DNA of 64,000 bases, from NCBI GenBank assembly GCA_037043455.1, contig JAWPHD010001442.1:124001-188000 (forward strand). Reading direction: 5' to 3'. Below the pieces are notes generated by a model. The model had not been told where the DNA came from and did not search any database. It saw nothing but the letters and a program-made list of their open reading frames with translations. Below are positions 1-11,325 of this stretch, piece by piece. The position numbers and the translations under genes were made by a program. Every line of letters begins with the position of its first letter. Position 1 is the stretch's first letter. This DNA is from Cyrtodaria siliqua (Eukaryota > Mollusca > Bivalvia > Adapedonta > Hiatellidae).

Positions 1-174
1 GTATACTACTTGCACTGTTATACAGGCTGCATACTACTTGCACTGTTATACAGGCTGCATACTACTTGCCCTGTTATACAGGCTGTATACTACTTGCACT
101 GTTATACAGGCTGTATACTACTTGCACTGTTATACTGGCTGTATACTACTTGCACTGTTATACTGGCTATATGT
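1..174. repeat. 28-bp minisatellite, unit A
   Basis: About six tandem copies of a 28-bp unit containing TACTTGCACTGTTATACAGG, with CA/CC and CAGG/CTGG variants. The same array occurs at 43311-43452, where unit C begins, so it marks a corresponding position in the duplicated segment. Short open frames through it are repeat by-products. Confidence 0.9.
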
Positions 175-229
175 CAAAGACGCGTCCAAGATATACATAT
201 TAAGCATATACTCGTATACCTTCTTCTTA

Positions 230-1790
230 TTTTGAAGGGGTGGATGCACTAATTTCAAACAAGGTTTATTTTAAAGGGCTCTGAAAACTTGAAAAAAAAG
301 CTGAAAGCGTTATCAAAATGCCTTGAGAAAGAAGGGAGATATGACCTATTGAAAATTGCAAAGAAACATAAATAGAACCGGCCATCTTGGAACGATGATG
401 CATCGCGCCTTTTTACCATATGTGGCACATTGACAAAATGTATTTTAAAGCAAATACAATCACTGGAAATAAATAATAAGCATACACTTTATACATTTTA
501 CAGCAATATATTTATTTTTAATAAATTTGCAGTGATTCTCTTTGCTTTAAAATGTATTTTGTCAATGTGCCATATATGGTAAAAAGGCGCGATGACCTCA
601 GCGTTCCAAAATGGTTGCCTTCAGTAGTTTTCCATGCGCAGCTTTTTTGGGCGACATCTGTTCTAAAACTATTGGATGGATTTTCCTACAAATTTACAAG
701 TATGTTGCTTTTGATGTCTAGTTGTATTTTTATTTTTATTTTTTTTATTTTTTTGAATTCTTTTTTGAATTTTTTTTTTGAATTTTTTTTTTATTTTTTT
801 ATTTTTTTATTTTTTTTTTGAATTTTTTTTATTGTCTTTTATTTAAATAAAGGCCTATTATTAGATACATAAAACAGGAAAAATATAGCATTTTGTAAAA
901 ATTCCAACAAAATTAAACAAATTAAGCATAATGGTACGGTTCCAAAAACCAATATTAAATCTCAATATGCATGGTGACCTATAATTTTAATTGCATATAT
1001 TGTCTAAATATATGTTCAAATAAGTGCCTAGGAAGTTTGAAAAAATTCTGTTATTAGAAACATAACAAAAAAGGAAAATATACCATTTCTATATAATTTC
1101 ATCAAAACTTGGCCTTTTAGCATAGGGGTAGGGTTTCAATTTTTTTTTCTAAACAAACAAGGGGACCTATCATTTTTATTGCACATTTTATTTTTATATA
1201 TGTTAAACTATGTGCTTAGAAAGTTTAAACAAATTCTATTATTGGGAACATACAAAAAAAAAGGAAATTGTATCATTATGGGCTAATTTGTGCATAAATT
1301 GTGGTAATGGTCTCAACAGAGATTTTGTAAAAAAAATATAGGTTTTACATAAAGATGAGCTTTAAATGTTATTGTAATTAAATGTTCTTTGCTTTAGTAC
1401 AATTTTATCAGAATTGTGACCAATGAATAAATGATTAGACTTCAAAAAATGTCTTATTTAGCTATTTCATGGACTTGTTCAACTTTGTGGAAAGATTGAC
1501 ATTATTTTTTAAAATTTTAACAATCATGGTGACCTACCATTATTTTTGCCTTTTCTGTCTATATATATAACAGACTTACTGTACAAAAAGTTTAAAGAAA
1601 ATCTGTTATGCAGAAAAAACTATAGAAAATGTCTTTAAGTTATTTGCAAATTTTCAATAGGTCATATCTCCTTTATTTTCCCTGGCATTTTGATAATTAT
1701 TTCAGCTTTTGTTGTTCAGAGCCCTGAACAAGTTGTTCAGAGCCCTTTTAAATAAATTGTATTTGAAAATAGTGCGTCAACCCCTTTAAA
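230..1790. mobile_element. Long-inverted-repeat DNA element, unit A copy
   Basis: Roughly 140-bp imperfect inverted repeats bound this 1.56-kb block. The left arm (about 230-370) carries AAAGGGCTCTGAA and GGAGATATGACCTATTGAAA. The right arm (about 1640-1790) carries their reverse complements. The interior is AT-rich, has no credible coding frame, and contains poly-T runs at 728-835 and a second foldback at 382-614. It looks like a non-autonomous foldback or TIR transposon. No target duplication was identified, so the exact ends are uncertain. Unit C has the equivalent at 43515-45067. Confidence 0.65.
382..614. mobile_element. Nested foldback element, unit A
   Basis: Arms of about 80-90 bp are near-perfect inverted copies: CATCGCGCCTTTTTACCATA at 401-420 is answered by TGGTAAAAAGGCGCGATG at 577-594. 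The outer parts CCATCTTGGAACG and CGTTCCAAAATGG also pair. The loop is AT-rich. No coding potential is seen. The same structure lies at 43667-43899 in unit C. Confidence 0.75.
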
Positions 1791-1995
1791 TTCCACATCC
1801 GACCTCGATACAGAGCTCGGTGTTGACTTTAACTTGTTATTATAAATGGACTGTTGATAACGCACCACCCATTTAGTTCGGTCAACAAGAATTGTATAAG
1901 TAAGTGAGTGAGTAAGTAAGTAAGTAAATATTTTACTATAGTGACATGTGTATAACAATACAAATAATACATTTTACAAGAGCAGTTACAACACC
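1791..1995. other. Non-coding spacer with (TAAG)n before the LINE
   Basis: This short spacer between the foldback element and the recognisable LINE sequence holds a TAAG/TGAG microsatellite at about 1896-1927. No gene is seen. It is duplicated at 45068-45272. It may include the true 5' end of the LINE, which cannot be fixed by eye. Confidence 0.6.
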
Positions 1996-2097
1996 CGGCC
2001 CCATGGGCCTATAAGTCACTTTTAAATAATTCAGTCCCCTGGTGGGGTGATAATAATCAACCGACTGCTCGTTACTTAGCAGAGGGATAGGACATCC

Positions 2098-2120
2098 ACC
2101 CCCCCCCCCCCCCCCCCCCA
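2098..2120. repeat. Poly-C tract in LINE 5' UTR
   Basis: A run of about 20 C residues lies in the 5' UTR of LINE copy A. Copy C has a comparable interrupted run at 45370-45403. A second G-rich stretch at 2540-2578 is present in copy A and essentially absent from copy C. Confidence 0.85.
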
Positions 2121-2714
2121 ACAACCACCATGAAAAGTAACCGACCCACCTGATGACCATAGGTGGAGACCCGTGTCGTTGAAGAAGGGACTGCTGGTGG
2201 TTGAGGTGGTATGGAGATCTGGTGGTTATCTCCACGTTGCAACACACCACTTTGGTTACGGACTTCAACTAGACGGGCGGTTTTGGCCCGATCTGATCAA
2301 TCGGTTTGTCACGCCAGCTATAAGAGATCCGAGCTTATTATTCAGACAGTACCTGTACACTGTATCTTACTTACCTTTTATATTGTTCTACTTTAAACAT
2401 TATATAGACAGGGTCTTTTATGGCGGTGGCGCAAGGGTTAATCATGTATTTCCAAACTCTATATGGCTATACTTATGCCACTTTTTAGGCGGAACATAGG
2501 TGAGGCTCTTTGACTTTTTTGTCAAGGGGTAATGTCCACTCGGGTGGCGGGTTGGGGTGGGGGGGAGGGGGGGGGGGTCTGATTCGTTAGTTTTATGTGA
2601 GTATACCTTCTACGTATTCTTGGCATTTTGACTGTTGGATATCCACAGCAAATGTCCCCTTGTTGGACTCCGAGGTGGGTGTGAAGCGTAGAAGATGAAT
2701 TCTTAACGCTCATC

Positions 2715-4114
2715 ATGGCATCACAAAACGCACAAACTACTCATAAACGTTAAAAAACAGAACATGAATCTGATACTGAGGAACAGTGATCAACCAATCC
2801 TTTCCTCGTTTTCTCATTATCGAATCGGAAAACGGGGAAAGGCCTGTCGCAGATATGTCACCTTTTGTAATCCAGAAAACTGTCCATTCCATTGCTGGGC
2901 ATGAAAAACAAATAAAAAAATTAAAAAACAAAACTCTCCTTATTGAAACAGAAAAAAAAATCTCACTCTGATAATTTACTAACAATTACACAAAATAATT
3001 TAATTTTAAACACCAAAGTCAAATGCTACCATCTCACCTCTATAAACATCTCCAAAGGCGTCATCAGGTGCACGGATCTCTCCGGAGTACATGAAGAAGA
3101 AATTATCAACGAGCTTGGTAACGGCGGCTCGCCAAATTACCATAAAGAGGAATGATAAAAGTATTAGTACAAATACTATCGTCCTCACATCTTACCAAGA
3201 ACAATACAGGTGGCATATCTGCAATTACATGTTGACGCCTACATTCCAAACCCGTTACGTTGCTATTTGGGCACCACAAGTGCAGGTGTACTAAAGAAGA
3301 ACTTTGTGGTAAATGTGGTGAGTCTGCATTCAAGCATAACGAACCAGATTGTCCTAACACTTTCAAATGTACCAACTGCGGTCTAGGACATAACGCAAAT
3401 TCAAAATTATGTAAAACATTCAAAAAAGAAAAAGAAATCATAACAGTTAAATATACACAAAACATTCACTTTCCAGAAGCACGAAAACTGATTGAAGAAA
3501 AATATAAAATTTCAAGTCAAACCTCTTACGCATCTATTCTTAGAACAACAGCAACACACATAGAATGCAGGGATGCAAGTACGCAATACGAACCACAGTC
3601 AGAAATTCAAAATACAAAGAATACTTCCTCAGTATCAAATCCAAACAAAAGTCAACAAATACAACTTAACAAACTAAAATTAAATTTTTCACCTAATCAA
3701 ACTTTTTTATTTAAATCAAACGCAAAATCGGCAAGCTCTGGCAATGCCATGGGCACGTCAATTTCTCAGAATTGAAAAGCGGGTTCTTCTAAGACTGTGA
3801 AGTCTAGTAGTTCCCCCGTCGTGAAACCTAATACTTCCTCGGTTGGAAGGCCTAGTGCTGCTCCAACTAAGGAAGTTGGAAAGCCTAGTGCTTCTCCAAC
3901 TAAGGAGCACAAGGAGCAGCAAAAGGTGTCAAACGGCCCTATTGAGCTGCATAACAAATTCGAACACCTCATGGACATTTCAGAGCCAGCAGCTGCACTG
4001 CCACATCCATCCTCTCTTGGACTTCTTCCAGGGAGGAGGATTCATCTGTGGAGATGTCACTGCTTGAGTCTCCTAAGACCTCTCCTAAATCTAAGGCCAA
4101 AAATAAAATTTAAA
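2715..4114 (+). pseudogene. LINE copy A ORF1 (gag-like zinc-knuckle protein), broken
   Basis: The original start is probably ATGGCATCACAAAACG at 2715, which reads MASQNAQTTHKR and then stops because of an indel in an A-run. Downstream pieces in different frames give FPRFLIIESENGERPVADM (from about 2801), SKGVIRCTDLSG, a zinc-knuckle region at 3260-3440 with CGKCGESAFKHNEPDC and CTNCGLGHNANSKLC, and a Ser/Thr/Lys-rich tail. Such proteins bind the element's own RNA. Lesions include a frameshift near 2955, a 13-bp deletion in the first knuckle near 3267 (seen by comparison with 15534-15546), a TGG to TGA stop at 3773-3775, and a 26-bp deletion near 4020. ORF2 follows after about 20 bp. Confidence 0.8.
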
Positions 4115-4134
4115 AATCGCCTTAGAGCTAAATA

Positions 4135-7100
4135 ATGGGTAAAACTAATAAGATCATTCAATGGAATTGTCGAGGGTTGAAACCAAATTATGATGAAATC
4201 AGCTTAATTTTAAATGAACACAACCCTATTGCCATTTGTCTTCAAGAAACATTCTTGAAGACAAGTAAGGTATCTTTTAAACAATACTCACTTACAATCA
4301 TATTTGTGATACCGCGGACAAGGCGACTGGTGGAGTTTCGATAATCGTTAATCGAAACATTTCTCACAGACCTGTTGCGTTGAAAACAAGTTTGCAAGCT
4401 ATTGCTGTCAGTGTTACGATGCACAGAGTTATAACAATATGTTCCTTATATTTACCACCTAGTTCTTCACTAGACCCTAAAGATCTAAATCACCTATTTG
4501 CACAATTGCCATCACCTTTTATACTCTTGGGTGATTTTAATGCACACAACTACATCTGGGGTTGTAAAGATATAAACGATAAAGGCAAGCAAATTGAGGA
4601 TTTCTGAGCCAAAAACAATTTGTATCTTTTTAATGATAATAAGTCACATACTTATTAACATCCTGCTACAGGCTCTCATTCTTCCATTGATTTAACAATA
4701 TGCGATTCAACGCTTTTGATGAATTTTTCGTGGAGTGTTGGAGACGACCTCTGTGGAAGTGACCATTTCCCCATATTTCTTGAAAATATCGGCCCTCCAC
4801 TTCTCGAAAAAACGCAACGATGGAAACTTTGCAAGGCTGATTGGACTACGTTTCAATCTCTTTGCGAGGAACAATTAAAGCCTTCCGTTTTCGAGAATGT
4901 CGAAGACGCGACTACTCTTTTTACCAAAACTCTTCACGATATAGCTGATCAAACTATTCCAAAAACCTCGGCAAATCCAAAACGTCCACATAAACCATGG
5001 TACGACGATGACTACAAAAAGGTTGTCGATCAGCGATCGTAAAGCTGCATTAAATACTTACGACCAAATTTAGATAACTTTAGAGTTTTTCGTGCGAAAG
5101 CCCGACGTACTATTAAGGATAGCAAGAGGAAATCCTGGAGCTCTTATGTCTCTAGGCTGAATTCTCACTCATCTCTTAAGAAGACATGGGACATGCTCCG
5201 GAAAATAAGTGGTAAAGGTAATTCTAGTTCTGTAAATCATCTTAAAACAGATAATGGAGATATAACATCTATCAAAGATATTACAAATACTTTGGCAGAA
5301 ACTTTTTCCACAAATTCTTCTTGTGAAAATTGTCAACCAAATTTTCTAAAAAATAAGAAACTAAAAGAACAGAAGAAGCTGAATTTCAAGTCGAAACACT
5401 TGGAGAAATACAATAAACTATTCACTCTCAAAGAACTTCCAGAGTCCGTTAAAAAGGCTCATGATACATCAGCTGGTCCTGATGATATCCATTATCAATT
5501 ATTAAAACATTTACCAGAATCTTGTCTCTCTACCCTTCTTGATATATGTAATAAGGTTTGGGTGACGGAAACTTCCCCGATTCTTGGCGGAAGCAATCGT
5601 TATTCCAGTCCTCAAACCCGGAAATGATCATATTGACCCAATAAATTATCGCCCAATCGCTTTAACGAGTTGTATATGTAAAACCATGGAACGAATGATT
5701 AATGAGAGACTCGTTTGGTACCTGGAGTCCAACAAACTGACAACAAAATATCAAAGTGGATTCCGGTGCAAACGAGGCACAACAGACAATCGCATTCAAT
5801 TTGAATCGTTTCTTATGGAGATTTTCATAAAAAAGGAACATCTAGTCGCTGTATTTTTTGACTTGGAGAAAGCTTATGATACTGCATGGAAGTACGATAT
5901 TATGAGTGATCTTCATGACCGTGGTCTTAGAGGCCGATTACCCATTTTTATAGAGACATTCTTAGACGATAGGCAGTTTCGAGTCCAAATGGGTTCAACC
6001 CTCTCTGATATTCATGGACAGGAGATGGGTGTTCCACAGGGCAGTATACTCTCTGTCACGCTTTTTAATATAAAAATTAACAGTATATATAAATGCATCA
6101 ATCCAGGTGTGGATTGTTCGCTATATGTTGACGTCTTTGTTATATGTTATCGTGCAAAAAACATGAATACTATTGAGAGACAATTACAACAATGTCTCAA
6201 TAAACTTCAGACCTGGTCTGATGAAAATGGTTTTAAATTTTCTAAATCTAAAACCAATTGTATGCACTTTTGTCAACTACGCAAACATCACGAAGACCCT
6301 CATCTAACACTGGGCGGTTCACCTTTACCAGTAGTGGATGAGACAAAATTACTAGGTCTTATTTTTGACCGTAAATTGACGTTTATGCCACACTTTAAAT
6401 ACTTGAAGGTCAAATGCCTTAAAGCTCTTAACTTACTTAAAGTTGTTGCAAACACTAATTGGGGAGCAGATCGAAAAGTACTCTTGCGACTATACAGATT
6501 ATCTCATCAGATCCAAGCTGGACTACGGCTCAATAGTATATGGATCGACTCGCAAGTCATACTTGCAGATTCTCGATCCTATACATAATCAAGGATTACG
6601 ACTCGCCTTATGAGCCTTTCGTACATCACAAGGCGAGTCTATATGTTGAAGCTATTGAACCATCACTGTCTCATAGACGGGACAAATTAGCCCTTCATTA
6701 TACCATTAAATTACAATCTAACCCTTCAAATCCAACTTTCGATACTGTTTTTAATTCTAATTTCGAAAACCGAAGGCCATTCGGCCATTTGGTCTTCGTA
6801 TTAAACCAAAATTAAGAGTCACTGAAATCGACCTAAATTTGATTGCCAAGTACAAAGTAGCACAAATTCCACCATGGACTTTGGAAACACCAACAATTAT
6901 TTTTGATCTTTGTAATAATAACAAATCCATTACAGATCCTACTATCTTTCAAAGCAAATTTAATGAAATTAAATCGAAATACTGTAACTTTCAACATATA
7001 TACACAGATTGTTCTAAAGATGGAGACAAGGTAGCTGCAGCAGCTGTTGTTCACAAACATAGCATAAAGAGCCGTTTGCCTGACAAGGCCTCTATCTTTT

Positions 7101-7832
7101 CAGCTGAACTTAAGGCAACTGAACTTGCCTTAAATTATATTCAGGATGATGACCATTTCATAATCTTTTCTGATTCCCTTTCATCTCTTCAATCACTGGG
7201 TAATATGAAACATGATAATCCAGTTGTGCTTCAACTTTTAGAAAAGTACAATTCTCTTTTAGTTGATAATGTTATTATTTTCTGCTGGCTTCCAAGCCAT
7301 GTAGGAATACGTGGTAATGATAGAGCTGATAGTGCTGCTAAGGCAGCATTAGGTTTACATATATAATACCAAATTACCTTATACTGATTTTAAAAGTTGT
7401 ATCAACACATATATTCGTAACTCTTGGCAAGCCGCTTGGGACTTGTCGGTGAACAATAAACTCCATTCCATTAAACCGTTACTCGGAGAATGACGTCCTT
7501 CTCGTAGACCCATTCGTCGAGAGGAAGTTGTCCTAGCCAGGGTCAGGATAGGGCATACACGCTGTACTCATTCATATTTATTACAAGGTGAGCAGTTGCC
7601 AGAATGTATACCCTGTTTTGCACCGTTAACGGTCAAACATATCGTGTTGGAATGTGTAGACTTTGATCCTATGCGACAAAGATACTACTCCTTAAAGAAA
7701 TCAGACTTTATAAATCAATACAATATTTTCCTATATATATTAACTTGTTTAAAAGCCCGTTGGCGGGCATTTGTTGATTTACGAATATACATAGTTTATA
7801 TTGCTACAATATCATCCCTCATTTGTAGATAG
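4135..7832 (+). pseudogene. LINE copy A ORF2 (endonuclease, RT, RNase H), broken
   Basis: The start MGKTNKIIQWNCRGLKPN opens an APE-type endonuclease with LQETFLK, GDFNAHNYIWGCK and SDHFPIFLEN. The reverse transcriptase lies at about 5584-6588: AIVIPVLKPGN, NYRPIALTSC, VFFDLEKAYDTAW, GVPQGSILS. The catalytic box reads YVDV instead of YxDD, so the second Asp is lost. RNase H (6970-7365) keeps YTDCSKDG, SAELKATELAL, FSDSLSS and GNDRADSAAK. A C-terminal CIPCFAPLTVKHIVLEC finger follows. Stops or shifts occur at 4605-4607 (TGA, shared with copy C), about 5040, 5600, 6588 and 7364. The protein cannot be made intact. Confidence 0.85.
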
Positions 7833-7952
7833 TTTTATCTTTATACTTTTACATTATTTTTAATTACTACTTCATTCCTTCATATTTTTGCGCGCAGTAT
7901 GACCAATTGATGTGTCGACGTGTCGTAAAACACCATTCATTCATTCATTTAA

Positions 7953-8653
7953 ATAATGCAAGCAATAAGTTCGAATTTCAATGTTACAGTCAATGTAAAC
8001 ATAAGTGACAATCCCAAAAAACATACGATCATCCGAGTCATTGATCGAGAAACACATTAAATAGAACAATAGACAATGGAAACCAATGTGTATCTTCAAA
8101 TTATGTTAAGTGTATGACTTCAACATTGAATGGTTTATTACACAACTACCCATGCTTAATTTAACTCCGTATCAAATAAACAGACGGTATTAAAGGCATA
8201 AACAGCAATGTTCCCGGTGTGTGTAAAATGTCAACGTTTCGCTAAAACATCTGCAAAAGTAAGAAATGTAACCATTGTTTTGAAAAAATATGTATACCAT
8301 GTATACGTATAATATACAATAATCTGACTGTTGGACCATTATTTTAGTAATTAAAAACGGCGTCAGGTTAGATTTGGTAAATTTTAAATTCATAGTTTAC
8401 GTTAACAATACACTGACTTCGTTAATTAAGACTGATGGAGAGTAGATAAAATCGAAATAAGTGTCTAACATTTAAAAGAACTTGTCACAGCGAGTAATTC
8501 CCAAATGTCATGAAATATGTTACCTTAAAAGAAATACAATAACAATTAATCAGAATCAACTTCAACTAAATGATATTGGTGGGAAAAACATCTCGATTGT
8601 CATGACTCCCTTTAATACGTTTTTGTCATTTAACAGAGTGATTAAGATCAAAG
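7953..8653 (+). promoter_or_regulatory. Upstream region of TLR A
   Basis: This 0.7-kb stretch between the LINE tail and the TLR start is conserved in order in all three units (51285-52004 in C; split into 24469-24525 and 27829-28450 in B). It should hold the promoter and 5' UTR. No clear TATA box or other defined site was recognised. A plausible 3' splice site, TTTTGTCATTTAACAG, ends at 8636, 17 bp before the start codon, so a non-coding first exon may lie upstream. Confidence 0.5.
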
Positions 8654-11023
8654 ATGGCTGCTTCAAGTGTAAGCATGTTTACTAATATTGTTACAGTTAC
8701 CGGCATTTTTATTTTGAGTTGTTTGGGATTTACGCTGGTGGATTGTGGAACGGACTGTTTGAACATTCCTGAAGATTGTCATTGTAATGGTTCTGTCGAC
8801 GGTGTCACCATGTACTGCAATAGTGACAGAACGTTTGATTTTAATTCAGATTATCTGACCAATATTTCTCATCTATTTATAACCGGGAAGAGATCGCTAT
8901 CGGGATTAAAAAGCGCAAACGCGTCATTTCCGAAGTTGCAGACGCTTGATGTTACTGGTCATAGTGAAAATATAAAAATACAAAATATTGTTTTGAAGAA
9001 TTTCCCAAACATCAAATGGCTTAGATTTCATCATTGCAGCATAGTAGACCTAGAAGAAGGCGCGTTTCGATCACTGAATTCATTGGTCAAACTGGAAATT
9101 TCGGGCAACAGTTATTTAAGTTTAGAATCGTTAACGACTGGCCTTAGTGGACTGAATGCCTCGGGATTAGAACTTTTCAACATAAGTGGAAGTCATAACG
9201 CAGAGGACATGCCTCTAAATGGGATTATAACAGCTGAAATGTTCAATTCATTGTCACACACATCGTTGAAGGTTCTGGACGTCAGTTGGACAAGACTTTT
9301 TACACTTGCAGCTTCTTTTTCTCTGATTCCACATATAGAAACTATAATATTGTCTGGAACTCCGATTTTGGGCATATCAGAATGTATTGGCACTCTCGCT
9401 GGACTAAACAATCTAACTACGTTCATTCTCGACTACTGGTCATACATTCCAAGGGGGTACAACACCATTCTCCATCTAAAAACTCCAACTGATTTATTAA
9501 AGAGAGATGTTAACATAGCCTGTGATGTTCAATTTTTATCTGAACGTGGATGTTTAGTAGCCGGTCCTTCGGTAAGAACAGTACAGATTCGATACATGGA
9601 TGGGGATAGCGCCTTTTTTGATTTCAAAAAAGGTATATGTTATGAAGAAAATAATATAGTGAACCACATTGCATCCCATATGATGATGTCGACAACATTT
9701 GGATCGTTTCTCGGATATCACAAACTAAAGGTTCTGGACCTTGAATATCCAGTTATGAAACATGGTGATGCAGCGCTTCGTTTTGATGCATTTTATGATA
9801 TGCCATCTCTCCAGGTTCTTTTGCTTGCTGGAACTTATCTGAACAGACTAAGTCTTACGGATTTTGATGATTTGTTTTCAAAGAATCCAAAATTAACAAA
9901 AATAGATATTTCTGAAAACAATTTGAACACATTACCGTACGAAATTTTCGTTCATAATCCATTGCTTGAGATTATAAATGTATCCAATAACAGATTAACA
10001 GAGTTCCTTGTAGACTTGTCAAATAACAGTCACATTAAAAGTATTGACTTACGCTTAAACAATCTCATAACAATAACTCAATATATGATAGACGTGTTCA
10101 ACCGTCTGGATCATGTTATTGCTCTATATCCATCAGGGAATGTTTTCATCTGCGACTGTACTATTGTTTCTTTGCAAACGTCCATCAACATTGAAGCCAC
10201 GTTCTACTGCAAATACAATGGAAAACTAAAGTTAATTAAAACCAATTCTACTGATTCGGATGACTTGATGATTGACTGTGAAAGCAACACACCCGGCATT
10301 GTTACTGACAGTAGCATCGACAGTAGCATCATAATTGGTATTACAATCGGGGTTTCGCTACTGTTTTTGTTGACGTTAGGTGTTATAATTGTGATTTGTT
10401 TAAGGCGATTACGAACAAAGAACAGACAACGTAACCACGAGAATGACAATCAAGCAAACTATGCAGTTAATATAAACGATATAACGTTAATCACTACACC
10501 AGAGAGGAACAATGTCAAACTACGAAATCCAAAGTTCGTTGCATTTCTCGCATACAGTTACGCCGATACAAGCTTCGTTTTTAACAAAATATACCGAAAA
10601 TTGAACGAAAAACTAAAATCGTGTTTACCGGATCGTAGCCCTGATTCCCTGATTCTTGTTCATGACAAACATTTTTTGCCAGGTAGCGATATAGACGAAA
10701 TGATAGAAACTGCTATTGTACAAAGTCATGTGACTATCGCTGTTATATCAGAGAGTTTTCTTAAGAGCCATTGGTGTCATTTTGAGGTAAAAATGGCACA
10801 CATATCTCACGTGCCAATAATACCGCTTTTCATATCGAAATGTGATCCGGATTCGTTCAAAGGCGTGTTAAAACTCATGTATCATAGCAAGGTAAGGCTT
10901 CTCTGGCCAACTAAGATAGACAACTCTGATCCTGACTATGTGTCTGTTGAAGAGCAAGAAGACCAATTAATTGAGGTTTTAACCGCAAGTGTGCTAGCCT
11001 ACGTGGCTCAGCAAGTGTGCTAG
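8654..11023 (+). CDS. Toll-like receptor A, single coding exon, 789 aa
   Basis: This encodes a type I membrane receptor expected to sense microbial or danger ligands and to signal through a cytoplasmic TIR domain. The start at 8654 has a good context (AAAGATGG) and is followed by a signal peptide (about residues 1-30). A cysteine cluster (DCLNIPEDCHC) opens the ectodomain. Leucine-rich repeats such as LQTLDVTG, LKVLDVSWTRL, LTKIDISENNLNTLP and LEIINVSNNRLTEF run to about residue 490. An LRRCT cap follows (GNVFICDC, then FYC and IDC). The membrane helix is about residues 557-580 and the TIR about 625-775: FVAFLAYSYAD (box 1), VHDKHFLPGSDI (box 2/BB loop, Pro676), FLKSHWCHFEVKMA and LLWPTK (box 3). 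One membrane-proximal cysteine cluster suggests the single-cluster (sccTLR) type. The last codons and the stop lie in a 26-bp VNTR. Confidence 0.93.
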   Translation: MAASSVSMFTNIVTVTGIFILSCLGFTLVDCGTDCLNIPEDCHCNGSVDGVTMYCNSDRTFDFNSDYLTNISHLFITGKRSLSGLKSANASFPKLQTLDVTGHSENIKIQNIVLKNFPNIKWLRFHHCSIVDLEEGAFRSLNSLVKLEISGNSYLSLESLTTGLSGLNASGLELFNISGSHNAEDMPLNGIITAEMFNSLSHTSLKVLDVSWTRLFTLAASFSLIPHIETIILSGTPILGISECIGTLAGLNNLTTFILDYWSYIPRGYNTILHLKTPTDLLKRDVNIACDVQFLSERGCLVAGPSVRTVQIRYMDGDSAFFDFKKGICYEENNIVNHIASHMMMSTTFGSFLGYHKLKVLDLEYPVMKHGDAALRFDAFYDMPSLQVLLLAGTYLNRLSLTDFDDLFSKNPKLTKIDISENNLNTLPYEIFVHNPLLEIINVSNNRLTEFLVDLSNNSHIKSIDLRLNNLITITQYMIDVFNRLDHVIALYPSGNVFICDCTIVSLQTSINIEATFYCKYNGKLKLIKTNSTDSDDLMIDCESNTPGIVTDSSIDSSIIIGITIGVSLLFLLTLGVIIVICLRRLRTKNRQRNHENDNQANYAVNINDITLITTPERNNVKLRNPKFVAFLAYSYADTSFVFNKIYRKLNEKLKSCLPDRSPDSLILVHDKHFLPGSDIDEMIETAIVQSHVTIAVISESFLKSHWCHFEVKMAHISHVPIIPLFISKCDPDSFKGVLKLMYHSKVRLLWPTKIDNSDPDYVSVEEQEDQLIEVLTASVLAYVAQQVC

Positions 11024-11325
11024 CCTACGTGGCTCAGCAAGTGTGCTAGCCTACGTGGCTCAGCAAGTGTGCTAGCCTATGTGGCTCAGCAAGTGTGCTA
11101 GCATATGTGGCTCAGCAAGTGCGCTAGCCTACGTGGCTCAGCAAGTGTGCTAGCCTATGTGGCTCAGCAAGTGTGCTAGCCTACGTGGCTCAGCAAGTGT
11201 GCTAGCCTACATGGCTCAGCAAGTGTGCTAGCATACGTGGCTCAGCAAGTGTGCTAGCCTACGTGGCTCAGCAAGTGTGCTAGCCTACGTGGCTCAGCAA
11301 GTGCGCTAGCCTATGTGGCTCAGCA
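10989..11325 (+). repeat. 26-bp VNTR overlapping TLR A stop codon (13 units)
   Basis: Thirteen tandem 26-bp units, each starting GTGTGCTAGCCTACGTGG or a close variant (GTGCGC, CTATG, CATACG). Unit 1 is read in frame as SVLAYVAQQ. Because 26 is not a multiple of 3, unit 2 is read in another frame and supplies V-C-stop at 11023. The remaining units are 3' UTR. Unit B has 2 units and unit C has 10. Confidence 0.95.

Larger units (their letters stand above)
1996..7952 (+). mobile_element. I/Nimb-like LINE (RNase H-bearing non-LTR retrotransposon), copy A, inactive
   Basis: The copy is near full length: 5' UTR with a poly-C tract, decayed ORF1 (zinc-knuckle gag-like), decayed ORF2 (endonuclease, reverse transcriptase, RNase H, C-terminal CCHC), and a 3' tail ending in (ATTC)n at 7934-7950. 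The 5' end is set where homology to the shortened copy at 15375 begins, so it is approximate. An RNase H domain after RT is typical of the I group of the Jockey/I superfamily; Nimb is a guess at clade level. The copy is disabled by several stops and frameshifts, some shared with copy C at 45273-51284. Confidence 0.88.

Noticed and set aside
2173..2499. 108-codon frame in the LINE 5' UTR (also at 45460)
   Set aside because: Open in both long LINE copies, but it resembles no known protein and overlaps frames of similar length. Shared by recent duplication rather than shown to be conserved.
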